Of a stretch of 64,000 nucleotides of DNA, positions 29,053 through 38,509 are shown piece by piece. The position numbers and the translations under genes were made by a program. Positions within the stretch are counted from its first letter, which is position 1. The number at the start of each line of letters is the position of its first letter. The DNA comes from Rhizobium sp. CG5 (GTDB taxonomy: Bacteria > Pseudomonadota > Alphaproteobacteria > Rhizobiales > Rhizobiaceae): contig NZ_JABAEF010000003.1 in NCBI RefSeq assembly GCF_023701945.1, positions 310,001-374,000 of the forward strand, given 5' to 3'. The notes beneath the pieces were generated by a model. The model saw nothing but the letters and a program-made list of their open reading frames with translations, searched no databases and was not told where the DNA came from.

Positions 29053-31026
29053 TCAGCGGCGCCGCATCAGCAGCATCAGGAAGGGTGCGCCAACCAGGGC
29101 GGAGACGAGGCCGGCCGGGATCTGGTAGGGGTAGACGATCGTCCGGCCCACCCAGTCGGCCATGACCATCAGGGCCGCGCCAATCAGCGCAGCACCGATC
29201 AACTGCGGGCGGGCGCGGGTCAGCCCCGCCTCGCGCGCCAGATGCGGTCCCATCAATCCGACAAAGCTCAGCGGTCCGACGCAGAGCGTCGCCGCCGCAC
29301 TCAAGAGCCCCGCCAGCGCAAACAGCGAGAGCCGGGTGCGCGACAGCGGCAGGCCGAGCGCCGTGGCCGCCGTCGGCCCGAGCGGCAGGATATCAAGCCA
29401 GCGGCGGGAAAGCACCGCCAGCGCCACCAGCGCAATCGCCGCCCCGCAGACGGTGACGGCGGTCGTGCCGGTGACATTGTAGGTCGAGCCGCTCATCCAG
29501 CGCATCAGGAACATCGCCCGCGGATCGCCGCTGGCCGCCAGCACGCCGACCAACGCATCGACCATGGCGCTGAGCGCGATCCCGGCCAGCAGCACGCGCT
29601 CCGGCGCAAGCCCGGAGCGCATCGCGAAGAGGAAGATCACCAGGAGAACGAGGATCGAGCCCGCCGCGGCAAAGCCAAGCTGCGCGCCGAGACCGGGTGC
29701 TGCAAAGACGAACAGCGCCACCGTCACGCCGATCGTCGCACCGGCGCTGATGCCCAGCACTTCAGGGCTTGCCATTTCATTGCCGGTCAGCCGCTGCAGG
29801 ATCGAGCCGGCCACCGCCAGCATGGCGCCGGACGCCAGCGCCGCAAACACCGGCGGCAGCCGCAGCGGCAGGATATCGGCAAACAGCGATCGGTCGAGAA
29901 GCGTCCAGCTCCCCTCGATACTGCGCCCGAAGACCAGCGCCAGCACCACGATCAGCAACAAGCCGGCGCCAGCCAGCAGCCCGGCCCTCAGGCCCGGCGC
30001 CCGCCGGTGCGCCTGGCGGATCTGTTCCTGCAGAACCCGGTGGCGGGTTTTCAGACGCGGCAGCAGCAAGAGCAGCAGCGGCGACCCGAAGATCGCGGTG
30101 ACCGCCCCGGTCGGCAGGAACTCGGCCATGGGGCCGGCCAGAGACTGCACGGCGCCATCGGCAAACCACAGCAGGCAGGCGCCGATCAGGCTTGACCAGA
30201 TCAACATCTGCGCCGGCCGCCGCGCCCCCGACAGCCGGGCAATGGTCGGCGCAACAAGGCCGATGAAACCGACCACGCCGACCGCACTGGTCACAAAGGC
30301 CGCCAGCGCCACGGCGGCCGCCACCGCCAGAAACCGCAGATGCGACAGCCGCACACCAAGGGCACTGGCGCCGCTGTCGCCGAGATCAAGCAGCGATAGC
30401 GGGCGGATGATCAGCCCGGCGAGAATGGCGATCACCGCCAGTTTCGGCAGCAGCGACAGAGGAATGGCCCAGCTCTGCTGCGACAGCGAGCCGGCGCCCC
30501 AGATGAACAGGCTGACCAGATAACGCTCGTTGAGCAGCATCAGCACGGCCGACAGGGCCCCGCACCACAGGCTGATGACCAGGCCCGACAGCACAAGCGA
30601 AAACGGCGAGAAGCCGCGCCGCGCGCCAAGCAGGAAGACCAGCGCTGCCGCCGTGCCGCTGCCGACCAGCGCGACGAGATCGCGGCCGATGCCAAGCAGG
30701 CCCGGCACCCACAGCATGGCGACCACCAGCGCCAGATTGGCACCAGCCGAAATGCCGAGCGTGGTGGGAGAGGCCAGCGGATTGCGCAGCACCTGCTGGA
30801 AAAGCGCGCCCGACAGGGCCAGCGCCGCGCCGCAGATCAGCGCGGTCGCCATGCGCGGCAGGGTCGAATAGAGAAACACCATGCGGCCGATATCATAGCC
30901 CTCGCCGGGCACCGCCTGCAGGGCGGCCCGGATCGGCATGGAGGCAAAGCCCGCCGCCAAAACCGCCAGGGCCAGCGTCGTCAGCGCCGGACCGGTGCGC
31001 TGCCAATTCGGGGTCACGGTGGTCAT
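29053..31026 (-). CDS. fhuB: Fe(3+)-hydroxamate ABC permease FhuB (fused)
   Basis: The 657-residue protein contains two complete FecCD-type permease halves in tandem, about 18-20 helices in all. Each half has the NPLASPTTLG / NEMASPEVLG-type motif and the LGISAGA segment, and the halves join around residue 335. This fused form is specific to hydroxamate (ferrichrome) transporters. The start overlaps the fhuD stop (ATGA), and the order fhuC-fhuD-fhuB is a tight operon. Confidence 0.92.
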   Translation of the reverse strand: MTTVTPNWQRTGPALTTLALAVLAAGFASMPIRAALQAVPGEGYDIGRMVFLYSTLPRMATALICGAALALSGALFQQVLRNPLASPTTLGISAGANLALVVAMLWVPGLLGIGRDLVALVGSGTAAALVFLLGARRGFSPFSLVLSGLVISLWCGALSAVLMLLNERYLVSLFIWGAGSLSQQSWAIPLSLLPKLAVIAILAGLIIRPLSLLDLGDSGASALGVRLSHLRFLAVAAAVALAAFVTSAVGVVGFIGLVAPTIARLSGARRPAQMLIWSSLIGACLLWFADGAVQSLAGPMAEFLPTGAVTAIFGSPLLLLLLPRLKTRHRVLQEQIRQAHRRAPGLRAGLLAGAGLLLIVVLALVFGRSIEGSWTLLDRSLFADILPLRLPPVFAALASGAMLAVAGSILQRLTGNEMASPEVLGISAGATIGVTVALFVFAAPGLGAQLGFAAAGSILVLLVIFLFAMRSGLAPERVLLAGIALSAMVDALVGVLAASGDPRAMFLMRWMSGSTYNVTGTTAVTVCGAAIALVALAVLSRRWLDILPLGPTAATALGLPLSRTRLSLFALAGLLSAAATLCVGPLSFVGLMGPHLAREAGLTRARPQLIGAALIGAALMVMADWVGRTIVYPYQIPAGLVSALVGAPFLMLLMRRR

Positions 31027-31934
31027 AGGGTGTCTTCCAGATGGGTGGTGATCAGCCGCGCAAACCGCAGGGCATCGTTGACCATGCCGAACATCAGGGC
31101 GGGCGGCAGCACGGCAAAATGCCCAGGCCGGGCAAAGGGCAAGGCGTTCCACAACGGGCTTTGGCCAAGCTTCGGCAGGACATCGGCCGGCACCGGATCA
31201 AAGGCGATCAGCCGGGCGTCGGGCGACGTCACCGCAGACAGTTGCTCGATGCCGATCGTCTCGAACCCCCAGTAATTGCCCGGCCCCTGCCAGGCATTGG
31301 TCAGCCCGATCCGGGTCAGCACATTGTCGTAGAGACCTGATTTGGTATAGATCCGGGCGTGCCGGGCATCCATGAAATTGACCAGCGCCAGCGGCGGCGC
31401 GGCGCGGCCCGAAAGACGCTGCCGATACGCCTCAAACGTATCGTCGGCGCGTTTCAGGAAATCCTCGGCCTCACGAACCCGGCCGATGCGTTGGCCAAGC
31501 TTGCGTGTCGCGGCAATCGCCTTGGGCAGGATATCGCCGCCTTCGGCCGAAAAGACCTCCAGCCGTGCGACCGGTGCCACCGTTTCCAGCCGCGGCTGCA
31601 GCGCGTCGAGATAGGGCGTGCTCAAGATGAGATCCGGCTTGAGGCTGACCAGCATCTCGAAATTGACCTCCCAGGAATTGCCCAGATCAATCGTGCTGGC
31701 CGGCATTTCGGGCTCCACCACCCATTTGCCCCAGTCGGCCAGCGAGGCGACCGCCGCCGGCACCACGCCCAAGGACAGCAGGGTCGAGGCAAGGCCGTAA
31801 TCGAGGCTGACGATCCGCGACGGCAGCGGGTCGGCAAGGGCCGGCAAGGCTGGCAGAACTGCGCTGCCGGCCATCAGGGCCAGCAAGGCGCGGCGGCTGT
31901 GCAAGGTCGAGAGGGGCACGGGATCAGCAGACAT
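31023..31934 (-). CDS. fhuD: Fe(3+)-hydroxamate binding protein FhuD
   Basis: Periplasmic siderophore-binding protein of 303 residues (FhuD/FecB type) with a Tat-like leader: HSRRALLALMAG, a hydrophobic stretch, and cleavage near ALAD (about residue 35). It captures ferric hydroxamates for FhuBC. The ATG at 31934 overlaps the fhuC stop by a few bases, so coupling is tight; a TTG six bases earlier is possible. Confidence 0.9.
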   Translation of the reverse strand: MSADPVPLSTLHSRRALLALMAGSAVLPALPALADPLPSRIVSLDYGLASTLLSLGVVPAAVASLADWGKWVVEPEMPASTIDLGNSWEVNFEMLVSLKPDLILSTPYLDALQPRLETVAPVARLEVFSAEGGDILPKAIAATRKLGQRIGRVREAEDFLKRADDTFEAYRQRLSGRAAPPLALVNFMDARHARIYTKSGLYDNVLTRIGLTNAWQGPGNYWGFETIGIEQLSAVTSPDARLIAFDPVPADVLPKLGQSPLWNALPFARPGHFAVLPPALMFGMVNDALRFARLITTHLEDTL

Positions 31935-32739
31935 AGGCAAGCGGAATGTCGAGACCCGGATGGGGCGTGGTATCCATGTCGATGCCGTAGATGTCGCGCA
32001 GCACAGGCCCGTTCATCAGGCTGGCCGGCCGGCCGCTGGCCACCACCTCGCCCTGCTTCAGCGCATGCACATGATCGCAGAACCGCGCCGCCATGTTGAT
32101 GTCATGCAGCACGATGACGACGCTCAGACCCTTGTCGCGCGACAGCCGGCGGATCAGCGCCAGGACCTCCATCTGGTGGGCGATGTCGAGCGCCGAGGTC
32201 GGCTCGTCCAGGAGCAGGCACTGGCTGTCCTGCGCCATCAGCATGGCGATCCAGGCGCGCTGCCGCTCGCCGCCCGACAGGGTGTCGACCATGCGGTCGG
32301 CCATCGCCTCGATATGGGTGAGCCGTAGCGCCTCCTCCACCTTGGCGGCATCGGTGGCCGTGAAGCGCCCGAGCGCGCCATGCCAGGGATAGCGCCCGCA
32401 GGCGACCAGCTCGCGCACCGTCATGCCATGGGCTGCCGTCATGTCCTGCGGCAGATAGGCGACGCTGCGGGCGAAATCCCGCGTACCGATCGAGGCAAGC
32501 TCACGATCACCGAAGCGGATGCTGCCCGCTGTCGGCGTCTGCTGGCGGGCCAGCAGCTTCAGCAGCGTCGATTTGCCGGAGCCGTTATGGCCGACAAGAC
32601 CGGAAATCTCGCCCGCCTTGAAGGCCAACGAGACGCCCTTCAGCAGGCGTCGCCCGTCAACGGCAAAGGTCAGATCGGTGACCGAGAACGCATTCGTGTC
32701 GCCGATGGCAGTGTTATCCCGCATTTTTTGCCCGTTCAT
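31924..32739 (-). CDS. fhuC: Fe(3+)-hydroxamate ABC transporter ATPase FhuC
   Basis: FepC/FhuC-family ATPase of 271 residues: Walker A GHNGSGKST, Q-loop LPQD, signature LSGGERQRAWIAM, Walker B CLLLDEPTSALD, H-loop VLHD. It is the first gene of the fhuCDB operon, with AAGGA upstream of the ATG, and is divergent from the AraC regulator with an iron-box candidate between them. Confidence 0.93.
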   Translation of the reverse strand: MNGQKMRDNTAIGDTNAFSVTDLTFAVDGRRLLKGVSLAFKAGEISGLVGHNGSGKSTLLKLLARQQTPTAGSIRFGDRELASIGTRDFARSVAYLPQDMTAAHGMTVRELVACGRYPWHGALGRFTATDAAKVEEALRLTHIEAMADRMVDTLSGGERQRAWIAMLMAQDSQCLLLDEPTSALDIAHQMEVLALIRRLSRDKGLSVVIVLHDINMAARFCDHVHALKQGEVVASGRPASLMNGPVLRDIYGIDMDTTPHPGLDIPLAYVC

Positions 32740-32793
32740 GCCGAGGTCCTTCCCGGCCCACTACAACAGGCCTTGTATGCCCGTTACTAAATA

Positions 32794-32808
32794 TGATATT
32801 TTTAATCA
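32794..32808. promoter_or_regulatory. RirA-type iron-responsive box, fhuC/araC divergent promoter
   Basis: TGATATTTTTAATCA is the best match in the window to the TGA-N9-TCA IRO pattern, with a symmetrical TGAT/ATCA and an AT-only core. It lies between the divergent fhuC and araC genes and could repress both when iron is plentiful. Confidence 0.6.
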
Positions 32809-32873
32809 AGTATCTATTGCAAATGGCCTGCCGGGACGATCCGCAAAAGCCCGCTTTGTCCCAAGGAGACGGC

Positions 32874-33758
32874 ATGACCTATCTGCCGCGCATGAACAAC
32901 AAGATCGACGGTTTCTCCGTGCTGGACGGCTATCACCGGCGCTACTGGAACGGCATGGTTGCCGATCTGTGGAATGTCGACTGCGCACCGAGCGCCGGCG
33001 GTTATTATGTCGGCAATGATCCGCGACTGTTCATCGTGCTGGATGCGCACAGCACCGAGACCGGCAATTTCACCATGGCCGAGATCGGCGGCCCGGTCCT
33101 GAACGGCTGCCAGCGCCGGGCGGTATCCTTTATCCCGGCCGGCATGGAAATGCGCACCCAGGTGCACGACATCCAGTATCTGCGCCATCTCGACCTGCAT
33201 TTCGACACCGACGCCCTGAAGCGCCGGATCGGCGAGAACCTCGATATCGAGGCCCTGAGACGGCCGCGCTTCCTGCTCAACGAACAAAAGCTGATGGCGC
33301 TGGCCGAACTGATCGCCGCCGAATGCAGCGCCGCCCAGCCGCTGCACGATCTCTACGGCGATGGCCTGACCCTGGCGCTGCTGATCGACGTGCTGCAGAT
33401 CGCCCCTGCCCAGAACCGCAAGCGCACCAAGCTTGCCGGCTGGCAATTGCGCCGCACCTGCGACTTCATCGAGGAACATTGCCTGCGCAGCATCCGGCTG
33501 GAGGAACTGGCCGAGCTGACCGGCCTGTCGCAATCCTATTTCAGCCATGCCTTCAAGGCCTCGACAGGCTTGTCACCGCACCAGTGGCAGATGAAGGCGC
33601 GTATCGCCCGGGTCAAGGAACATCTCGCCAACCGCACTCTGCCGCTGACCGCCATTGCCGCCGAAACCGGCTTTGCCGATCCCGCCCATTTCGCCCGCGT
33701 CTTCCGCCAGCAGGTCGGCATGTCGCCGTCGGCCTGGCGGCGCACCCATGCCCTGTAA
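32874..33758 (+). CDS. AraC-family transcriptional regulator of siderophore uptake
   Basis: The 294-residue protein has a unique N-terminal sensing part and a C-terminal double helix-turn-helix (about 195-290; IRLEELAELTGLSQSYFSH and the second helix pair before VGMSPSAWRR). AraC proteins beside siderophore genes typically activate receptor and transport genes when the ferric siderophore is present. It lies between fhuCDB and a TonB receptor on its own strand. The start at 32874 has a perfect AAGGAG; the longer frame would begin inside the iron box. Confidence 0.87.
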   Translation: MTYLPRMNNKIDGFSVLDGYHRRYWNGMVADLWNVDCAPSAGGYYVGNDPRLFIVLDAHSTETGNFTMAEIGGPVLNGCQRRAVSFIPAGMEMRTQVHDIQYLRHLDLHFDTDALKRRIGENLDIEALRRPRFLLNEQKLMALAELIAAECSAAQPLHDLYGDGLTLALLIDVLQIAPAQNRKRTKLAGWQLRRTCDFIEEHCLRSIRLEELAELTGLSQSYFSHAFKASTGLSPHQWQMKARIARVKEHLANRTLPLTAIAAETGFADPAHFARVFRQQVGMSPSAWRRTHAL

Positions 33759-33858
33759 GGGCTGGAAACTGATTTATGGCAATTTCATGGGTGCAGTGCG
33801 AAGTTTACCCAAATCCGTTCAAGTCGGCACCGCTTCAGACAAGCGCCGCGTTAATTCT

Positions 33859-33873
33859 TGAGCTAACTACTCA
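33859..33873. promoter_or_regulatory. RirA-type iron-responsive box upstream of the second TonB receptor
   Basis: TGAGCTAACTACTCA fits TGA-N9-TCA and closely resembles the box before the first receptor (both read TTGAG, then TAAC). It lies 64 bases before the start codon in a 178-base gap. Confidence 0.5.
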
Positions 33874-33936
33874 TCTTATACTTTGAGTGGGGACCGGCAG
33901 CGCCAACCGCGCCTGCCAGCTAGTACGGGGTGCTTC

Positions 33937-36132
33937 ATGCGCAGCAAGACAGGACTGATGTTTACCAACCGCCATCTGAAAACCGGCGTCGCGCTTCTGG
34001 CGCTCGCCCTGCCGGCGTCGCTTGCGCCGATCCAGGCCTTTGCCCAGGATGCGGACACGCAGTTGTCGACCATCACCGTCGAGGGCAAGGGCGAGACGGC
34101 CACCGGCCCGGTCGACGGCTATGCCGCGACGCAATCCTCGACCGGTTCCAAGGCCGACACGCCGATCAACGAAATTCCCCAGGCCGTGTCGGTGATCGGC
34201 ACGCAGGAACTCTCCGATCGCGGCGTCGTCAACAAGGTCGACGAAGCCCTGCGCTACACGGCCGGTGTCACCACCCAGCCGTTCGGCGTCGATGGCGATA
34301 CCGACTGGATCTATATCCGCGGCTTCGACGCCAGCCAGACCGGCCTGTTCCTCGATGGCCTCAGCCTCTACGGCTACAGCTACGGCAGTTTCCAGACCGA
34401 TCCCTTCACCCTGGAACGCGTCGAAGTGTTGAAAGGTCCGGCCTCGGTGCTGTACGGCGGCTCCAATCCGGGCGGCCTCGTCAACATGGTCAGCAAGCGG
34501 CCGCTGGATGAGAAACACACCTATACCGAAATCGGCATCAACAGCGACGGCAACGCCTTTGTTGGCCTCGATGCCGGCGACGTCAACAGCGACGGTACGA
34601 TCAGCTATCGCTTCACCGGCAAGGTGGCCGGCGGTGACCAGGCCGGCGACGATGCCGAAGACCTGCGCGGCGTCTTCATGCCGCAGATCACCTTTGCGCC
34701 GGACGACGCCACCAAGCTCAACATCTCCGCCACCTATTCGAGCCTGGACCAGACCCGCTCGAGCAACGGCTTCTTCCCCTATGTCGGCACCGTCGTCGAC
34801 GCGCCCTACGGCCGGATCGATCCCGACGCCAATTATGGCGAACCCGATATCGACGACAGCGAATACCGGCAGAAGACCATCGCTTACGAATTCGAGCATG
34901 AATTCGACAATGGCTTGACCTTCAGCCAGAACGCCCGCTACGGCCATCTCAACAAGCGCGAGGTCGGGCCCTATACCTATGGCTATTACGATCCGGCAAC
35001 CGATACCGGCTATCTCGAAGAGCCGACCAGCGCGGACGCCTATCTGCAGCGCATCGGCTTTGAAGGTGTCACCAAGGTCGACACCTTCGTCATCGACAAC
35101 CGCCTGAACGGAAAGTTCGACACCGGCGCCCTGAAGCATGACCTGACGATCGGCATGGACTACAAGTATTATCGCCTCGATAACGTGCAGAAATGGAGTT
35201 CCGCCACGCCGATCAGCGTCACGGATCCGGTCTATGGCACGGCGCAACCGGACAACACTACGCAGATCGACGAAGTGCTGACCCAGCAGCAGTTCGGTGT
35301 CTACGCCCAGGACCAGATCCATTTCGGCACCGGCTGGGTGGCGACCCTCAACGGCCGCTATGATTTCGTCAACACCGAGGTCGACGATCGCCTCGGCACC
35401 GACAGCTACGAATCCGATGACGGAGCGCTGAGCGGCCGCGCCGGCCTCGCCTATGAATTCGCCAATGGCCTGACGCCCTATGCCAGCCTCGCCACCTTCT
35501 TCAACCCCCAGATCGGCACCACCAGCGGCGACGCCCTGAAGCCGGAAGAAGGCTTCCAGGTCGAGGGCGGCTTCAAATACGAGCCGAGCTTCCTGCCCGG
35601 CATGATCACGGCGTCCGTCTTCCATATCAACAAGGAAAACTGGACCGTCACCGACCCGCTCACCTATCTATCAACGCAGATCGGCGAAGTGACCTCGACC
35701 GGTGTCGAGCTGGAAGGCAAGTTCGACATCGCGGCGGACTGGAAGATGATCACCTCGTTCACCTACCAGGATCTGGAAATCCAGGAGCATGCCGATACCA
35801 GCCTGATCGGCAACACGCCGTATCTGATCCCGGCCGTGCAGGCCTCCGCCTGGCTCGACTACACCATTCCGTCAGGGGTGTTTGAAGGCGTCAGCATCGG
35901 CGCCGGCCTGCGCTACCAGGGCGAATCCTGGGCCGACATGGCCAATACCAAGAAAGTGCCCGATGCCACGCTGGTGGACGCTGCCATCCGCTACGAAAAG
36001 AACGGCTGGGGCGCCTCGCTCAACGTCACCAACCTGTTCGACAAGGAATATGTCACGGGCTGCCAGGGCACCCTGGTCTGCGGCTACGGCCAGGGCCAGA
36101 CATTCACGCTGAAGCTCAGCAAGGCCTGGTAA
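33937..36132 (+). CDS. TonB-dependent siderophore receptor (FhuA-like)
   Basis: The 731-residue receptor has a signal peptide ending IQAFAQDAD, the TonB-box-like STITVEGK, a plug (YIRGFDASQTGLFLDG, VEVLKGPASVLYGG, NPGGLVNMVSKRP), and a barrel with a terminal aromatic (KLSKAW). It is a paralog of the receptor at 26584. Two likely starts exist, 33937 and 33958; the first follows GGGG, the second AGGA. Downstream of the AraC gene in the same orientation, it is the probable outer-membrane partner of FhuBCD. Confidence 0.88.
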   Translation: MRSKTGLMFTNRHLKTGVALLALALPASLAPIQAFAQDADTQLSTITVEGKGETATGPVDGYAATQSSTGSKADTPINEIPQAVSVIGTQELSDRGVVNKVDEALRYTAGVTTQPFGVDGDTDWIYIRGFDASQTGLFLDGLSLYGYSYGSFQTDPFTLERVEVLKGPASVLYGGSNPGGLVNMVSKRPLDEKHTYTEIGINSDGNAFVGLDAGDVNSDGTISYRFTGKVAGGDQAGDDAEDLRGVFMPQITFAPDDATKLNISATYSSLDQTRSSNGFFPYVGTVVDAPYGRIDPDANYGEPDIDDSEYRQKTIAYEFEHEFDNGLTFSQNARYGHLNKREVGPYTYGYYDPATDTGYLEEPTSADAYLQRIGFEGVTKVDTFVIDNRLNGKFDTGALKHDLTIGMDYKYYRLDNVQKWSSATPISVTDPVYGTAQPDNTTQIDEVLTQQQFGVYAQDQIHFGTGWVATLNGRYDFVNTEVDDRLGTDSYESDDGALSGRAGLAYEFANGLTPYASLATFFNPQIGTTSGDALKPEEGFQVEGGFKYEPSFLPGMITASVFHINKENWTVTDPLTYLSTQIGEVTSTGVELEGKFDIAADWKMITSFTYQDLEIQEHADTSLIGNTPYLIPAVQASAWLDYTIPSGVFEGVSIGAGLRYQGESWADMANTKKVPDATLVDAAIRYEKNGWGASLNVTNLFDKEYVTGCQGTLVCGYGQGQTFTLKLSKAW

Positions 36133-36264
36133 GCGACGCGGCCGAAGGGCACCCTCCCTCTTCCGTCATTCCCGCGAAAGCGGGAATCCAGCACGGCGCG
36201 TCTGCGCCGTGAAAGAGTCTTTCGTGATCAAGGACTTGATCACGCTGGATCCCGGCTCAAGGCC

Positions 36265-37524
36265 ACAGCTGTCCGGTTTAAATTTGTGGACATGGCGCAT
36301 GACATTGATTCTACTCGTATTTGAACGTTTGAGCGCGTTTCGGACACGAGCAAGGGATCAATGCCATGCAGCACCACAATAGTGTTTTTCACGCCGTTTT
36401 GAAGCAGGTTCCCTGGGGCGTCTTTGATCGCCTCGTCCGTCAACATGATGCCGATCACAGAGTCCGCAGGCTGTCCACAAAAAGTCAGTTCGTGGCACTG
36501 CTTTACGGTCAGTTGAGCGGTGCGGTCAGCCTGCGCGATATCGAGATAGGGTTGTCCAGCCACTGGCGTGGTCTCTATCACCTCGGCGCCAAGAGCCCGG
36601 CGCGCTCGACCCTTTCCGATGCCAATGCTCGCCGGCCGGCCGCCGTGTTCGAAGGGCTCTTTTCCGCCTTGGCGCAAGGCGCCGATCGCGCTGCCCGCCG
36701 CAAGATCGGTGATGCGGTGCGTCTCGTCGATGCGACGAACATCAGGCTTTCCGCCAACTGGGCCCACTTCTCCGCAAAAAGCTGCGCCGGCAAGATCCAT
36801 GTCGTCTACGATCCCGACGAGGCCTCGCCGGTCTACGCCGTCGTCACTGCCGCCAATGTCAACGACATCACGCCGGCGCAGAACATGCCGGTCGAGACCG
36901 CAGCGACCTATGTTTTCGACCTTGGCTACTACGATTTTGCATGGTGGGCCGAGCTGAAGGCAAAAGGTTGCCGCATCGTTACACGCCTCAAGACCCACAC
37001 GCCGCTACAGAGTATCGAGAGCCGGCCGGTCCCCGAAGGCGGCGACATCCTGTCTGACAGGATAGGCCATCTCAATCGCAGGATCGGATATGGGCGCCCC
37101 AATCCTTACGTCGATCCCGTTCGCGAGGTCATGGTCAGGATTTCCACGGGCAAGATCATACGCATCGTCACCAGCGACCTCGACGCACCGGCGCAAGAGA
37201 TCGCCGCCCTCTACAAGAGGCGCTGGCAAATCGAGCTGTTTTTCCGCTGGGTCAAGCAAACCCTGCGCATTCGTCATTTCCTCGGCACCTCGGAAAATGC
37301 CGTGCGCATCCAGGTCATGGTCGCGCTCATCACTTATATCCTCCTCGCAAGCCTCAAGAAGACCCAGGCCAGAATCGAAAGCCCGCTCGCATTCGCACGG
37401 CTGGTCCGCGCCAATCTCATGCATCGAAAGACGATCCAGAACCTCATCGAGCCGCCCAAAAAGCCGCCCGAAGATAACGCACAGATCTCCTTCGATCTCA
37501 GGCCAACTTAAACCGGACAGCTGT
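36265..37524 (+). mobile_element. IS4-family insertion sequence, complete
   Basis: The 1260-base element has perfect 17-base terminal inverted repeats, ACAGCTGTCCGGTTTAA, and one transposase gene. The sequence GGCTCAAGGCC occurs on both sides (36254-36264 and 37525-37535), an 11-base target duplication of the size usual for IS4 elements. An alternative cut two bases out on each side gives 19-base repeats and a 7-base duplication. Intact ends, frame and duplication indicate recent insertion. About 100 bases of leader precede the gene. Confidence 0.92.
36366..37511 (+). CDS. IS4-family DDE transposase
   Basis: The 381-residue transposase has an N-terminal DUF4372-like part, catalytic acidic residues in VRLVDATNIRL and YVFDLGYYDF, and the IS4 YREK-type signature YKRRWQIELFFRWVKQ carrying the last catalytic glutamate. 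It cuts and pastes its own element. The stop codon lies within the right terminal repeat. The frame is uninterrupted, so the enzyme is probably active. Confidence 0.93.
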   Translation: MQHHNSVFHAVLKQVPWGVFDRLVRQHDADHRVRRLSTKSQFVALLYGQLSGAVSLRDIEIGLSSHWRGLYHLGAKSPARSTLSDANARRPAAVFEGLFSALAQGADRAARRKIGDAVRLVDATNIRLSANWAHFSAKSCAGKIHVVYDPDEASPVYAVVTAANVNDITPAQNMPVETAATYVFDLGYYDFAWWAELKAKGCRIVTRLKTHTPLQSIESRPVPEGGDILSDRIGHLNRRIGYGRPNPYVDPVREVMVRISTGKIIRIVTSDLDAPAQEIAALYKRRWQIELFFRWVKQTLRIRHFLGTSENAVRIQVMVALITYILLASLKKTQARIESPLAFARLVRANLMHRKTIQNLIEPPKKPPEDNAQISFDLRPT

Positions 37525-37621
37525 GGCTCAAGGCCGGGATGACGGCTGCCTAGAGCACAAACGACAGGACTCCGTCACTGTCGATCTGCCACGCCCTCAC
37601 CTCTTCTCATTCCGTCGCCCC

Positions 37622-38509
37622 TCACTCCGGCAGCGGCACTTCGACGGCACCGGTCAGAACCGGCGCGGCTGTCGGGGCTTTGGCGTTCGACGGCGCGCTC
37701 ACTGCCGCAGCCCTTGGTTTCGGGGTTTCCGCCACCTCGACCGGCTGCGCACGCACCACAGCCGGCATCTCGGCAGCGACGGGCGCAAACGATTCAAACG
37801 GCGCAACCGGCGCAACCGGTGCAAACGATGCCGCGGCAGAGGAGCCTGAGGCAAGACGCAGCATGTCGAGGGTCTGGCTGGTGATCGGCTTGATGCGCAG
37901 ATCGCCGAGCAGGGTCGCCAACCGGTCCGGTGTTGCCGCCGTGTCGCAATAGCGTAGCCGGATGCGGACCGGATGGGCCCGCTGCATCAGATTGCCGACC
38001 GCAGGCGCGCCGTTCTCCATCTGGCCGTCCTTGATCAACTGCCAGGCATAGACGCAGGCGCCGCCGGACGGCAGAGAGCCGGTCGCATAGCCGTAGACGC
38101 CATAGGCATTGCGGCCCATCGCCTCGGTCATCTTCATCGGCACACCGCGCAGCGACGCTTTCATCTCGCGCATCACATCATTGCGGCTCGGTGCCTGGCG
38201 GAACACGCCTTCGCCGGAAAGCCCAACCTCGATGGTCAGGGCATTTTCGCCGTCCTGGACCGTGTCATTGGCAAAGACGATGGTCTGCACGGCGGTCTCC
38301 GCCGTCAGGTTCTGCCGGATCGACAGGATGCTGGCCGGCAGCCCCGGCAGCGAGGCCAGCGCGAAATGCGGCGCCACTTCGCTGGTCGAGGCAGACGCAC
38401 CGGCAACCCTTGGCGCATTGACCGTCGAGGCCGTCAGAAACGGATCCTGAACCGAGGTGCAGCCGCTGAGCAAAGCAAGAGATAGGGAGGTGAGAAGGGT
38501 TTTGATCAT
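37622..38509 (-). CDS. bcsN: Cellulose biosynthesis lipoprotein BcsN
   Basis: The 295-residue protein has a lipoprotein signal (LALLSGC, cysteine at about 17), a central BcsN domain of the kind found in alphaproteobacterial cellulose operons, and a Pro/Ala-rich tail from about 230. It is the last gene of the bcs operon, and its ATG overlaps the stop of the TPR gene. Its molecular role is not established; an envelope position is clear. Confidence 0.85.
   Translation of the reverse strand: MIKTLLTSLSLALLSGCTSVQDPFLTASTVNAPRVAGASASTSEVAPHFALASLPGLPASILSIRQNLTAETAVQTIVFANDTVQDGENALTIEVGLSGEGVFRQAPSRNDVMREMKASLRGVPMKMTEAMGRNAYGVYGYATGSLPSGGACVYAWQLIKDGQMENGAPAVGNLMQRAHPVRIRLRYCDTAATPDRLATLLGDLRIKPITSQTLDMLRLASGSSAAASFAPVAPVAPFESFAPVAAEMPAVVRAQPVEVAETPKPRAAAVSAPSNAKAPTAAPVLTGAVEVPLPE

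Larger units (their letters stand above)
36163..37545. repeat. Palindromic intergenic repeat split by an IS element
   Basis: Before insertion the unit was about 112 bases. The left arm begins CCGTCATTCCCGCGAAAGCG and continues GGGAATCCAGC. The right arm, read from the other strand, begins CCGTCATCCCGGCC and ends GGGATCCAGC. Each arm is itself a hairpin. The IS and one copy of its target duplication (36265-37535) interrupt the right arm. The unit stands after the TonB receptor stop. Confidence 0.8.

Noticed and set aside
36263..37526. IS boundaries with 19-base ends and a 7-base duplication
   Set aside because: Possible by sequence, but the 17-base ends with an 11-base duplication fit the IS4 family better.
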